A stretch of DNA of 64,000 nt from Gemmatimonadota bacterium (GTDB lineage Bacteria; Gemmatimonadota; Gemmatimonadetes; Longimicrobiales; Gaopeijiaceae), in the NCBI GenBank assembly GCA_009692205.1, contig SHZR01000006.1:48811-112810 (forward strand). The letters are read 5' to 3'. Under the pieces are notes generated by a model, which was given only the letters and a program-made list of their open reading frames with translations, was not told where the DNA came from and made no database searches. The translations under genes were made by a program, and so were the position numbers. Below, one piece after another: positions 1 through 10,500 of the stretch (position 1 is its first letter; each line of letters opens with the position of its first letter).

Positions 1-1
1 G

Positions 2-121
2 CGCGAGCAGGCGATCGCGCTCCAGACGCTTCCGGGGTTCGAGCACTTCGGGGGTCAGTTGCCTCGACTGGGGTTGGCGGTGGGGATCGCCTACGACGAG
101 CTCCAGGCGATGCGGCGCTGA
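2..121 (+). CDS. C-terminal end of an unidentified protein (cut by window edge)
   Basis: An open frame enters from the left edge and ends at TGA 119-121, giving 39 residues that finish AYDELQAMRR. The fragment is too short to assign to a family. It is read in the same direction as the GroES-like gene 87 bases further on. I cannot say whether it is really coding, only that the frame is open to the edge. Confidence 0.35.
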   Translation, partial: REQAIALQTLPGFEHFGGQLPRLGLAVGIAYDELQAMRR

Positions 122-155
122 AGTGCGCAGGCGCTCGAGCGCCGCCCGGCCCCTT

Positions 156-171
156 GGGAAATTGCGTTCCC
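156..171. promoter_or_regulatory. small inverted repeat ahead of the GroES-like gene
   Basis: GGGAA and TTCCC are separated by six bases in the 87-base gap before the GroES-like gene. It could be a repressor site or chance. It does not match the CIRCE element that usually controls groES, and no clear promoter hexamers flank it. Confidence 0.15.
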
Positions 172-208
172 GCGCCGACCTTAAGAGCCTCCTCAGCAGG
201 CGGTGAGC

Positions 209-595
209 ATGGCCAAGTCGAAGAAGCGCCTCATCGTCGTGGGCGACCGCGTCCTGATCCAGCCGGAGGAGGGCGAGGATCGCACGAAGATCGGTCTATA
301 CCTTCCGGCGAGTGCTGTCGACAACCAGGCGGTCCAGAGCGGCAAGGTCGTGGCGACGGGTCCCGGCAACGCGGTATCCGCGCCCACGGAGCTCGACAAG
401 GAGCCCTGGAAGATCGGCGGGAGCGAGGCCAAGTACGTGCCGCTGCAGGCGCGCATCGGCGACCACGCGATCTTCTTCCGACGCGCGGCGGTGGAGATCA
501 CGTTCGAGGGCGAGAAGTACCTCGTGGTGCCGCAGGCGGCGATCCTGACGCTGGTCCGCGAAGAGAACGACGAGGACCTCGGCCTTCCCTACTGA
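209..595 (+). CDS. GroES (Cpn10)-like co-chaperonin family protein
   Basis: A 128-residue protein with the Cpn10 layout: an opening strand GDRVLIQP, a mobile-loop region TKIGLYLP (canonical form is TKGGIVLP), a central GKVVATGPG, and a closing segment around GEKYLVVPQAAIL. Classical GroES has about 97 residues; the extra length lies in the middle, around the KEPWKIGG segment. The ATG at 209 is preferred to the GTG at 203 because the GGCGGTGAG purine stretch then serves as ribosome-binding site. No groEL lies beside it, so it may be a paralogue rather than the main co-chaperonin. Family assignment is good; a role with GroEL is inferred. Confidence 0.75.
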   Translation: MAKSKKRLIVVGDRVLIQPEEGEDRTKIGLYLPASAVDNQAVQSGKVVATGPGNAVSAPTELDKEPWKIGGSEAKYVPLQARIGDHAIFFRRAAVEITFEGEKYLVVPQAAILTLVREENDEDLGLPY

Positions 596-761
596 GACAC
601 CCGCTTCGGCCGCGAGGCAGTCCCGCCGCGCCCGCACCCCGGTCGATCTCAGCCGTTACCAGCGGATCATTCCGGACTGGGATCGCTTCCTCGAAGCTGT
701 CTCCCGCCCGGAGCCGACGGTCTTCCGCGTCCGCACCGGCCGCATCGCCGAGGCGGACCTC

Positions 762-2099
762 TTGGCCCGGCTCGAACGCGCGGGCTTTCGGCTGCGCACC
801 CTCGACGGGATGCCGTCGTTCTTCGTCGTCGAGGACGGTCCCTACCCGCTCTCGCTGACGCTCGAGCATTGGGCGGGCCTCTTCTACGTGCAGCAAGCGT
901 CGACGGGGTTGGCCGCGCCTGCGCTCGGCGCCCGGCCGGGCGAGCGGGTGCTCGACCTCTGCTCGTCACCCGGCGGGAAGCTCACGCACCTGGCAGAGTT
1001 GATGGGGGACTCTGGGAGCCTGGTGGCGTGCGACGTCGACGAGAAGCGGATCCGCGGACTCCTCGGCAACGTCTATCGACTGTGCGTGCCGAACGTGCTG
1101 GTCGTGGCGGGCGATGGCCGCGCGTTCCCCGAGGGGGCGCTGTTCGACCGGGTGCTCGTCGATGCGCCGTGCTCGGGGGAGGGCACGATCCGGCGACGCT
1201 CCGGTGACGCTCAGGACCACTCGAAGAAGTTCCGCGCGAGCGTGGCGCACACACAGCGAGCGCTGCTCGAGAAGGCGATCCGACTGACGCGCCCGGGGGG
1301 GACGCTGCTGTACGTCACCTGCACGTTCGCGCCCGAGGAGAACGAGGCGGTCGTGAGCGCGGTGCTCGAGCGCCTCCCGGTCGAGATTGAGCCGCTCGAT
1401 CTGGCCGTTCCCCACGCGCGAGGACTCACGTCCTTCGAGGGAGCCGTCTACCACCCCAGCATGGTAGGCGCCGCGCGCATCTACCCGCACCACCTGGACT
1501 CCGGTGGCCTGTTCATGGCCAAGCTGCGCCGGCTCGAGGGTGACGCTCCCGTTGTCGGGCGCGACGCGGGCTGGTCCCCGATGTCGCGGGCGTTCCCCGA
1601 CGATGGGCGAACGGAGGATGAGGCGGACCGGCTCGTCTCGGACGCCGTCGCCACGGTGCTCTCTCGCCACGGCATCGCGCCCGAGACCTTCGAGGGCTAC
1701 GACTGGACGGTTCGCGCCGACACCCTCTGGCTCCACTCGCGCGGAGAGTGGCCGCTCCCGGCATGGGAGCCGGGGCGTTGGCGCGCGATCTCCGTGGGGC
1801 TGCGCGCCATCGAGCTGGATACGAGCGGTCGACCGCGCGCGACCAACGACCTCCTGCGCTTCGCGTCCGCCGCGGTGCGCTCCGCGGTCGTGGACGTGAC
1901 CGAGGAGCGGCTGCTGAGGCTCCTCTCCGGCGAAGCCGAGCCGGTCGACGAGGCGACGCCCTACGGGCCGACCGCGTTGCGGCTCGATGGAGAGGTGGTG
2001 GGGCGGGGCGCATGCAAGGTCGCCGGCCTGTTCAGCGAGGTCCCGAAGTCGCGCGCCGTCGACCTGACACGCGCGCTCACGCGCAGCGAGAACGTCTAG
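762..2099 (+). CDS. RsmB/RsmF-type (NOL1/NOP2/Sun) RNA cytosine-C5 methyltransferase
   Basis: An S-adenosylmethionine-dependent rRNA or tRNA m5C methyltransferase. Numbered from TTG 762, motif I (DLCSSPGGKLTHLA) is at 65-78, motif IV DAPCSGEG has the release Cys137 and motif VI TCTFAPEENE has the catalytic Cys187. The C-terminal 100 residues look like the PUA-type extension of RsmF. Similarity continues upstream of 762 in the same frame (RYQRIIPDWDRFLEA, 654-698), where this family has its N-terminal domain, but no ATG, GTG or TTG occurs between the in-frame stop at 546 and 762. The true start is therefore unresolved: a rare start codon, coupling to the GroES-like stop, or a sequence error. 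Confidence 0.85.
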   Translation: MARLERAGFRLRTLDGMPSFFVVEDGPYPLSLTLEHWAGLFYVQQASTGLAAPALGARPGERVLDLCSSPGGKLTHLAELMGDSGSLVACDVDEKRIRGLLGNVYRLCVPNVLVVAGDGRAFPEGALFDRVLVDAPCSGEGTIRRRSGDAQDHSKKFRASVAHTQRALLEKAIRLTRPGGTLLYVTCTFAPEENEAVVSAVLERLPVEIEPLDLAVPHARGLTSFEGAVYHPSMVGAARIYPHHLDSGGLFMAKLRRLEGDAPVVGRDAGWSPMSRAFPDDGRTEDEADRLVSDAVATVLSRHGIAPETFEGYDWTVRADTLWLHSRGEWPLPAWEPGRWRAISVGLRAIELDTSGRPRATNDLLRFASAAVRSAVVDVTEERLLRLLSGEAEPVDEATPYGPTALRLDGEVVGRGACKVAGLFSEVPKSRAVDLTRALTRSENV

Positions 2100-2491
2100 G
2101 GGTTACCGCGCGCAAGGTGCGCGACGAAGCGCGCATCGGCGGGTGCGAGCGCGAGGCTTCTGAGCTCGGGAAACCCGAACCACCCCAGATCGGTGTGCTC
2201 TCGCGCGACCGGGGTGCCTTCCGCCACGGTCTCGAAGAACTCGATGACGAAGGGTGACCCCTCGTCGTGCACGGAGAGCAGAAGGTCGCCGAGGGAGACG
2301 ACCGCGAGATCGAGCTCCTCGGCGAGCTCCCTTCGCGCGGCCTCGAGGCGCGACTCGCCCTCCAAGACTTTGCCGCCGGGGAACTCCCAGAGTCCGCCGT
2401 GGCGTTTGGCCGCGGGGCGGCGCCCGAGCAGATAGCGGTCGCCCCGGCGGACCACGGACGCCACGACCGGCACCGTGGCGTGTTCGTCCAC
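2096..2491 (-). CDS. NUDIX (MutT-type) hydrolase
   Basis: A 131-residue hydrolase of nucleoside-diphosphate-linked substrates. The NUDIX box starts at GGKVLEGESRLEAARREL and ends AEELD; the usual final Gly of the box is Asp. The small size and the N-terminus VPVVASVVRRGDRYLLG resemble MutT-type 8-oxo-dGTPases, but the substrate cannot be read from sequence. I chose the GTG at 2491, just after the stop of the upstream transporter gene; the open frame continues further upstream but only opposite that gene. It converges on the methyltransferase gene and overlaps its stop by 4 bases. Confidence 0.8.
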   Translation of the reverse strand: MDEHATVPVVASVVRRGDRYLLGRRPAAKRHGGLWEFPGGKVLEGESRLEAARRELAEELDLAVVSLGDLLLSVHDEGSPFVIEFFETVAEGTPVAREHTDLGWFGFPELRSLALAPADARFVAHLARGNP

Positions 2492-2496
2492 CGTGC

Positions 2497-3849
2497 TCAG
2501 GTGAGGCCGATGCCCATGGCGACCGCGATCGCGATCGCGCCGAGCGCCATCAGCATCAGATAGAGTGGGACGGCGAACCTGAGCCACTCGTCGTAGTGCA
2601 CGCCCGCAGCGGCGATGACGGCCATGAGGGCTCCATCCGTCGGCGTGAGCAAGCTGCAGAGCCCCGCGCCGTACTGGTAGGCGAGCACGGTCACCTGCCT
2701 GGAGATGTCGAGCAGGTCCGACAGCGGAACGAGGAGCGGCATGGTCAGGACGGCCTGTCCGCTCACGCTCGGCACCGGCACGTGGATCGCAGCCTGCGCG
2801 ACGAGCATGCCGAACGCGGACACCAGCGTCGGGAGCCCCTCGAGCGGCAGGAAGGTCCCGTGCACGATCGTGTCGATGATGCGGCCCTGATCGAGCACCA
2901 CGTAGATCGCGCGCGCGAACCCGATGAGGATGCCGGCATAGGCCATCTCGCGGAACCCTCGCACGAACGCCGACGCGGTGCCTCCGAAGCCCATCCCCGA
3001 TACGAGCCCAACCGCGACGCCCATGATGAAGAACGCCGCGGAGAGTCGGTTGAAGTCCCACCCCGCGCGCAGGAGGCCCCACACGACGACCGCGAAGGTG
3101 ACGCCGACCATGGCGAGCACGAGCCGGTCGCGCGCCGTGAGCGCCTCCCCTTCGCCGGCGTCGACCGCCGTGGGCGCGATGCGCGTGCGTGCCGCGTAGC
3201 GCATCGTCATGCCGATCCAGAGCGCGAGCGCGATCAGCAAGAAGAGCGTGCGGAACGCCCACCCGGAGACCGGTTGGAGTCCGGCCACGCCCTGAGCGAT
3301 CAGCACCTGGAAGGGGTTCACCGGGCTGAACGCGCCGCCCACGAACGCGGCGCCCACGCTCATCGACACGGCCACCAGGGGAGTGAAGCCCACCCGCGCG
3401 CAGAGGATCAGCAGGACGGGTACGAGCGCCACGATCTCCTCGGCCATGTTCTCCGTCACGCCGCCGAGCGCGAAGAAGGCGGACACGATCGGGATGACCA
3501 GCAGGTCGCGGCCGCGGAGCTTGTGCACGAGCCCGGCCATGGCGCGTCCGAGAGCGCCGCTCGCGTCCACCACGACGAACGCGCCGCCGATCAGGAACAC
3601 CAGGAAGATGACGTCCGCCGCCTCGATCATGCCGAGCGGAAGCGCCACCACCGCTTCGAAGGGGCCGACCGGGCTCGCCTCCACCGCGCGGTAGGATCCC
3701 GCCACGACGACCGTGCGGCCTGTAGTCGCGTCCTCGCGCCGCTCGAACTCGCCCGCCGGGAGCACCCAGGTCGCCACGGTCGCGAGGAGGATACACGCGC
3801 TCAGGAGCACGAGCGGGTCGGGCACCCTCAGCCGCCTCGGCTCCGTCAT
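2497..3849 (-). CDS. YfcC/DcuC-family inner-membrane transporter
   Basis: A 450-residue polytopic membrane protein with about 11-12 hydrophobic segments. The N-terminus (VPDPLVLLSACILLATVATW), the GVTENMAEEIVALVPVLL segment and the SVSGQAVLTMPLLVPLSDLL repeat are typical of the C4-dicarboxylate/YfcC family, whose members carry carboxylates or amino acids. Substrate is not predictable. Its first codon overlaps the stop of the peptidase gene (ATGA) and its own stop lies 5 bases before the NUDIX start, so the three genes are probably one operon in the order peptidase, transporter, NUDIX. A peptidase next to a YfcC carrier could mean uptake of peptide breakdown products, which is inference. Confidence 0.8.
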   Translation of the reverse strand: MTEPRRLRVPDPLVLLSACILLATVATWVLPAGEFERREDATTGRTVVVAGSYRAVEASPVGPFEAVVALPLGMIEAADVIFLVFLIGGAFVVVDASGALGRAMAGLVHKLRGRDLLVIPIVSAFFALGGVTENMAEEIVALVPVLLILCARVGFTPLVAVSMSVGAAFVGGAFSPVNPFQVLIAQGVAGLQPVSGWAFRTLFLLIALALWIGMTMRYAARTRIAPTAVDAGEGEALTARDRLVLAMVGVTFAVVVWGLLRAGWDFNRLSAAFFIMGVAVGLVSGMGFGGTASAFVRGFREMAYAGILIGFARAIYVVLDQGRIIDTIVHGTFLPLEGLPTLVSAFGMLVAQAAIHVPVPSVSGQAVLTMPLLVPLSDLLDISRQVTVLAYQYGAGLCSLLTPTDGALMAVIAAAGVHYDEWLRFAVPLYLMLMALGAIAIAVAMGIGLT

Positions 3850-4778
3850 CGGGCGGCGCTGTCAGGCAGAGGGAGGGCGGCGTCGAGTGCGCGGAGGCCG
3901 AGCAGGATCGTGCGCACCGACGCCACGTATTCGCCGGGGTCCACGCGCTCGAAGTCGTCCGTCGGGCGGTGGTAGTCCGGGTGGTCCTCGACGCCGAAGT
4001 ACACGAACGGGATGCCCTTCTCGTGGAAGGCGATGTGGTCCGACTGGCTGGTCCAGTCATCGCCCTCGGGAGCTCCCGGGCGGTCGTGCCCGAGGCGCAG
4101 CGTGAGCGGGGCCTCGTCGGCCACCGCCTCGAGGATCGGCCGCAGCGCAGGCGTATGAGACGCGCCGCCTGCCCAGAGCAAGCCGCCGGTGCGCGACACC
4201 ATGTCGAGGTTCACGTCGAGCGCGATGCGCTCGATCGCCACGGGCGGCGTGAGGACGAACGCGTGCGCGCCCTGCGACCCCAGCTCTTCGGCATCGAAGA
4301 GCGCGAGCACCAGGGTGTGCTCGAGCGGAGCAGCGACCACCCGGCGGGCGATCTCTAGGAGCGCCGCCGTTCCCGAGGCGTTGTCATCGGTCCCGTTGTA
4401 GATCACACCCTCGCGCACCCCGACGTGGTCGTAGTGTGCGCTGAGCACGATCACGTCAGAGTCCGTGCCACGACCGGGCACGAGGGCCACGAAGTTCACG
4501 CCGCTCCCCCCCGCCCACTCGAACGGCTGGGCATACTCGTCGCCCGCCGGGCGCACCCCCGTCTCGGCGAGGGCGCGCTCCAGAAACGCTCGTGCCCTGA
4601 GGCTTCCCGGCGTTCCTGGAGCGCGGCCCTGCATGGAGTCGTGCGCCAGGACGGACAGGTGGGCGAGTAGTCGCGTCGAGTCGAGCGCGGGAACGGGCTG
4701 CGCCGCGAGAGAGGGAGCGCAGGCGACGAGACCGGCCAAGGCGAGGGCGCGCGCGGCCCGGGAAAGGCTTCGAGACAT
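3846..4778 (-). CDS. exported M28-family zinc aminopeptidase
   Basis: A 310-residue metallopeptidase. The ATG at 4778 begins a signal sequence (SRSLSRAARALALAGLVAC); LVAC is an acceptable lipobox, though a signal peptidase I site at SLAAQ is also possible. M28 metal and catalytic residues are visible: AHYDHVG (His115, Asp117), DDNASG (Asp131), DAEELGSQ (Glu164/165), DVNLDM (Asp192) and SDHIAF (His). The family trims N-terminal amino acids from peptides, here outside the cytoplasm. First gene of the operon with the YfcC carrier. Confidence 0.85.
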   Translation of the reverse strand: MSRSLSRAARALALAGLVACAPSLAAQPVPALDSTRLLAHLSVLAHDSMQGRAPGTPGSLRARAFLERALAETGVRPAGDEYAQPFEWAGGSGVNFVALVPGRGTDSDVIVLSAHYDHVGVREGVIYNGTDDNASGTAALLEIARRVVAAPLEHTLVLALFDAEELGSQGAHAFVLTPPVAIERIALDVNLDMVSRTGGLLWAGGASHTPALRPILEAVADEAPLTLRLGHDRPGAPEGDDWTSQSDHIAFHEKGIPFVYFGVEDHPDYHRPTDDFERVDPGEYVASVRTILLGLRALDAALPLPDSAAR

Positions 4779-4838
4779 GGGCCCCCAGCTTGGTGCCGGA
4801 GGGGGTGCACGCGCCAGGACCAACGCCCGAGACGGTGA

Positions 4839-4868
4839 TTGACATCGCGGAGGTCGGCGCCCAACAAT
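4839..4868 (+). promoter_or_regulatory. candidate sigma-70-type promoter of the hybrid kinase
   Basis: TTGACA (4839-4844) is followed after 18 bases by AACAAT (4863-4868), which matches four of six -10 positions. It lies 68 bases before the kinase ATG in the 157-base divergent gap shared with the peptidase operon. The spacing is one base longer than ideal. Confidence 0.35.
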
Positions 4869-4935
4869 AGGATTAGGATCAGGTTGTCGTCGCGGATCGA
4901 GTGCTGCCCCCCCAAAAGGCCGTTCGAGTCTGCTG

Positions 4936-7507
4936 ATGTCTATCGTCTTGGGACGGGAACGCTCGCCCGCGCTGCGCTACGCTCTCTATGGCGCGGCGTT
5001 CGGCGCGGTATTCCCCTTGGTCGCGACGCTGCTCGCGGCGGGGATGCAGGGTGAGGGCCTCTCCGTCGCGGCCTTCTTCGATGCCCAGGCCGCTCAGCCG
5101 CTGCTCTGGGTCATCGACTTCGCGCCGCTCGTCCTCGGGCTGTTCGCGATGCGGCTCGGCCAGAGCCAGCGTGATGTCGAGGAACTGGAGCGCGTCGCAC
5201 ACGAGCGCCGCCTAGGCGCCGAGATCGACCGGTTCTTCACGCTGTCTCCCGATGGCCTCGCGATCCTCGACGCCGAGCAGCTGTCCTTCCGCCGCATCAA
5301 CCCGGGGTTCACGCAACTCCTCGGCTACACGCTGGAGGACTTGAAGGGACGTACGGCGCTCGACCTGACCATCGACGAGGATCGGGACGATGCGTCGCGC
5401 CGCGCCGAGCGGTTGCATGGCGGCGAGACGATCGACCGCTACGAGGTCCGCATGCGCCATCGCTCCGGCCAGACTCGCTGGGTCCAGTGGAACGCGATGC
5501 CGCTACGCGAGGACCGCGTCATCTACGCGATCGGCCGCGACGTCACGGAGTCGCGCGACTCGCATGACGTGCTCGTGGCGGCGAAGGAGGCCGCCGAAGA
5601 AGCGAGCCGCGCCAAGAGCGACTTCCTGGCCAACATGAGCCATGAGATCCGAACTCCCATGAACGGGATTCTCGGGATGACGGGGCTCGCGCTCGACACC
5701 GATCTCTCGCCCGAGCCGCGGGAGTTCATCGAGGCGGTCGACGAGTCGGCGCGCTCGCTGCTCGACATCCTTACGGACATCCTCGACTTCTCGAAGATCC
5801 AGACGGGACGGCTCGCGCTGGTGCCGTCCTCGTTCGATCTCGAAGAGTGTCTCGCCGACGCGCTCAAGACGCTGGCGGTGCGTGCGGGAGAGAGGGGGGG
5901 TGGACCTTCTCTATGAGCAGGCCCCGGACGTTCCGGCGCTGCTGGTGGGCGACGAGGGTCGAGTCCGCCAGGTGGTGGTCAACTTGGTCGGGAACGCGGT
6001 CAAGTTTACCGAGCGCGGCGAGATCGTCGTGAGCGTGGCGGTCGAGGAGCGTAGCGGCGACTCGGTGACGGTCGCCTTCTCGGTGCGAGACACAGGCATC
6101 GGGATTCTCGAGCACCTCAAGACGCGGATCTTCGCGGCGTTCGCGCAGGCGGACACGTCGTCAACGCGTCAGTTCGGCGGAACCGGGCTCGGTCTCACCA
6201 TCTCATCCGAGATCGTCGGGATGATGGGGGGCCGGCTCGGTGTCGAGAGCACCCTGGGGCAGGGCAGCACGTTCCGGTTCGCCGTGAAGCTGCAGATGGC
6301 GGCTGCGGAGGGTGCGGATGCGAGCACGAAGCCAGCCGCACTGGAGGGTCGCGCCGCGTTGATCGTAGACGACAACGCAACCAGTCGTCGCCTGCTGTCG
6401 GAGTACCTGCGGTGGTGGGGCGCGCGGCCCGTGGCGGTGGGCTCGATCCACGAGGGGCTGGAGGAGGTCCTGAAGGCCCGTGCGGGCGGGCGGCCGTTCG
6501 ACGTCGTGATCGTCGATGGAGACCTGCAGGCACCAGACGGGCGGGGACTGGCCGAGCGCCTGGCTGCGCCCGAGTTCGGCAACCCGGACGTCATCGCGGT
6601 GAGCTCGAAACGCAAGCCGGACCGAAGCAGCGCGTGGGCCGCGCGACCTGCGGGCGTAGCAAGCAGCGGTTATCTTGCGCGACCCCTGTTCCCCGGCGAG
6701 TTGCGCGAGGCTCTCGAGCGACGCGTACGCGTGCTCTCTTTCGAGGCTGCGGCCGCGGAGCGCGCGCCGGCCACAGCGGAGCAGCAAGCCCACCGGAAGG
6801 TTCGCATCCTGTTGGCGGAGGACAACAAGGTCAATCAGATGCTCGCGGTCGCGCTGCTGAAGAAGCGCGGCTACGACGTGACCATCGCCGACAATGGACG
6901 CGAGGCGGTCGACCTGGTGAAGCGGTCGCAGTTCGACGCCGTGCTCATGGACGTGCAGACGCCCGAGCTGGATGGCTTCGAGGCGACCGCGTTGATTCGC
7001 GCGATGGAGGCGGGGACCGCGAAGCGGTTGCCGATCATCGCCGTGACCGCGCACGCGATGGAGGGAGACCGCCAGCGTTGCCTCGACGCCGGGATGGACG
7101 ACTATGTCAGCAAGCCGTTGGACCCGGAGAGACTCGAGGCGGCGATCGTTCGGTGGACCGGGCGGCTGGCAGACTTCGAGCACTCTCGGGCCCTCGACCT
7201 GGCCGCGGGCGACGAGGGGGTGCTCGAGCAGATCGTGAGGATCTTCCTCGACAAGGCTCCGGATCGACTCGAGGCGATCCATCGGGCGCTGGACGCTCGC
7301 GATGGCGCGGGCCTCGAGCGAACGGCCCATTTGCTGGAGGACGCCGCCGTGAGCTTGGCGATGCCGAGGATCCGCGACATCGCGCATCGCATCGCCGTGC
7401 TCGGTAAGCGAGGCGAACTCGCTCAAGCTGCTCAGCTCATCATCGACCTTGACGAGGCGGTGGGCAGCGGGACGTCGGCGGTTCGCGAGCTGATCAGCGT
7501 CGCGTAA
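4936..7507 (+). CDS. hybrid sensor histidine kinase, interrupted by a +1 frameshift at a G7 tract
   Basis: Two overlapping frames (4936-5916 and 5882-7507) make one protein of about 856 residues if one G is removed from the run of seven at 5894-5900; the text then reads RAGERGVDLLYE without a break. Domain order: two membrane helices (about 14-35 and 53-75), PAS sensor (about 90-215), HisKA with SHEIRTPMNG (phospho-acceptor His236), HATPase (N box NAVKF, DTGIGI, GGTGLGL), a first receiver domain (VIVDGDLQAPDG), a second receiver (LMDVQTPELDG), and a C-terminal HPt-like helical domain around His798. No response regulator is adjacent, so phosphate may go from receiver to HPt to a distant partner. 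The break may be a sequencing error, decay, or a phase-variable tract. Confidence 0.85.
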
Positions 7508-7574
7508 GGGCGGCAAGTCCCACCGCGGTCGCGGCCATGGCGCAGCTGACCCGGCGCGCTCACGTTGGCGCGCC

Positions 7575-10500
7575 ATGAGACCACAGCTGACGCGGCGCCC
7601 CGTGTTCTGGGTTGCCTTCGGGGCGCTCGGTGTGGCCGGTGCCGTGACCGCGCTCCGGCTGTTCTCGGTGGCGCTTCCCACGATCGCCCTCGACATCACG
7701 ATGGACCGAGGCGCGGCGATCGAGCGCGCGGCCGCCGTCGCCGACGAGAACGCGTGGGGCGCCCCCGAGGACCGGTCCGCGGCCTCGTTCGGGCTCGTGG
7801 ACCCCGAAGTCCAGACGTACGTCGAGCTCGAGGGCGGGGGCCGCGAGGAGTTCGTGCGTCTCGCCGAGCGCGGCGTCTACGAGCCGTATCAGTGGCGCGT
7901 GCGTCGCTTCGCGGAGCGGCGGGTCGAGGAGAGCCTCGTCCGCTTCACGCCGGCCGGTGAGCCGTACGGATTCAGCATCCAGCTGGCCGAGGACGACCCG
8001 GGCAGCGGCAACCAGGATGCGCTCGCGGCGCGCGCTGTCGCCGCGGCCGCCGCCGTGGAGTGGGGCGTGGACCTCGGCTCGTATCAACTGCTCGAGTCGT
8101 CCGAGGCGTCCCTGCCGAGCGGCCGGGTCGACCACACGTTCGTCTTCGAACGAACGGACGTGACGCTCGCCGAGGCCCGTTTCCGACTCCGGATCGTGGT
8201 GGCCGGAGGGGAGGCGTCGGAGCTGACGCACTTCGTCAACGTCCCGCAGGCGTTCTCCCGGCGCTACGCGGACATGCGCTCGACCAACGACTCGATCGCG
8301 CTCGTGTCGCAGTCGGCGTTCATCCTCCTGTTCGTCCTGCTGGGAGCCGGCGTGGGGAGCGCGCTCCTGCTCAAGCGGGGTTGGCTCGAGTGGCGGCGCG
8401 CCCTCGTGTGGGGTGGGATCATCGCCGCGTGCTTCGGGCTGAACACGGCGAACCAGCTGCCGCTCTCCTGGATGGCGTACGACACCGCGCTGTCGGCCTC
8501 GAGCTTCGTGCTGCAGCTGCTCGCCGGGGGAGTGGCGGTCGCGATCGTCGGGACGCCGCTCATCGCGTTCTTCCTTCTGGCGGGTGAGTCCCTCGGGCGC
8601 CGCGCCTTCCCCGACCACCTGCAGCAGTGGCGCTTCTGGTCTCCGGAGGTCGCGTCTTCGACGACCGCGCTCGGCATGACGGTCGCTGCGTATCTGCTCG
8701 TGGGCTTGCAGCTCGGCTACGTGGTCCTCTTCTACTTGGGGACGCAGAGGCTCGACGGTTGGTGGTCGCCGGCCGATGCGCTGGTGCAGCCCGACCTTCT
8801 CGCGACGTACCTCCCGTGGCTCCAGGCCTTCTCCGTATCGCTCTTCGCGTCGTTCTGGGAAGAGAGCGTGTTCCGCGCGGTGCCGATCGCGTGCGCGGCG
8901 CTCCTGGGCGCGCGCTTCGGACGCCGAGGCGTCTGGATCTGGGGGGCCGTCGTGCTCCAGGCCGTCGTGTTCGCAGCGGGCCACGCGAACTACCCCCAGC
9001 AGCCGCCCTACGCGCGCGTGATCGAGCTGACCGCTCCGGCCCTGCTGTGGGGAATCGTGTATCTGCGCTTCGGGTTGGTGCCGACCATCCTGGCGCATTT
9101 CCTCTACGATCTCTCGATGATCTCGATCGTGCTCTTCGAGTCCAACGCGCGCGTCGATCAGGGCATCGTCGTCGCGCTGGCGCTCGTTCCGCTGGGCATG
9201 ATCGTCCGGGCTCGGGTCAGCCGAGGGGGCCGCCCGACGCCGCCCGAGTGGGCGTACAACCGCGCGTGGTCGCCCGCGGGGAAGAGGGCGGAGGATGCGG
9301 TCGCGGTCCCGACCGAGCCGTCAGGCGGGCCGGCGCCTGAGTCCGCGAGCGAGGTACTCCCCGCACGGCGTGCGCCACCGAGGGTGCCCGCCTGGAGCAT
9401 TCCCGTGGCGGGGGGCGTCGGCCTCGTGCTCTGGCTGGGGGCGCAGTGGGTACGCGATCTCCCTCCCCGCCTCGAGGGTGACCGGGACGAGGCGACGGCC
9501 ATCGCGTTGGACGAGCTGCGCGTCCTGGGCGCTCCCGTCGACGAGTGGAGCGTCGCCGTGGTTCCGACGGCCGGGCCGTCGGAGGGACGCGACTATGTGT
9601 GGGAGGAGGCCGGATCGGAGGCCTTCGCGGCCCTCTCCGGCACCTATCTCGATGCGCCCCAGTGGATCGTGCGTCTCGTCGATTGGGCGGCGAGCGCGGA
9701 GGAGCGCGTGGAGGAGTATCGGGTCTATGTCGGTGCCGGCGGGAGCGTCCGGCGCATCTCCCACTCGCTTCCCGAGGCGCGCACGGGTTCGGTGTTGGAC
9801 GTGGATTCGGCGCGCGTGCTCGCCCGCCCGGTGATCGCGGCGCGCCTCGGCCTCGACGGTGGCCGGCTCCGGGAGGTCGAGGCCGCAGAGACGAGCCGCC
9901 CCAACCGAACCGACTGGAGCTTCACGTTCGTCCACGTGGGAGCCCTCGTGGGGGTCGAGGGCGAGGCGCGCGTGCAGGCGCGGGTGGCCGGCGACGAGGT
10001 GGTCGATGTCTCGCGGACGATCCGCGTACCGGAGGAGTGGGAGCGGGCCCGGCGCGAGGCGGAGAGCCGGCGCGTCATCATGGTGGGAGGCCTCGCGCTG
10101 CTCCTCGTGATCTGCTTCGCCGGAGGGGTCGTCGCGGCGATCGTGGTGTGGAGCCGAGGCGGCCTCGACGTCCGGCCCGTGTGGCAGCTCGGGGCGGTGG
10201 CGCTCGTCGGGCTCGTGGCGTCCGCGCTGAACGCGTGGCCGGAGGTGACCGCGAGCTTCTCGACCGGGCAGCCGCGGGCCTTCCAGGTGGGGAGCATGGC
10301 GATCGTGCAGGTGATCCTCGCCGCCGTTGCCGCGCCCGCGTGCGGCCTCGTCGGCGCACTGGCGCACGGCTGGCTGCCGGCTGGAGAGCGTCGCGGCACA
10401 CCGCGTGGCTCCGGAGTGGCGTTCGGACTCCTGGTGGGAGGTGTCTTCGCCGCGCTTCCGTACGCCCTCCCGGGAACACCGGCGTCCGCCGACTACTCGG

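Noticed and set aside
2254..3975. Long open frame on the plus strand opposite the transporter and peptidase genes
   Set aside because: It is a His/Arg/Glu-rich antisense shadow typical of high-GC sequence; the minus strand has clear membrane and peptidase motifs.
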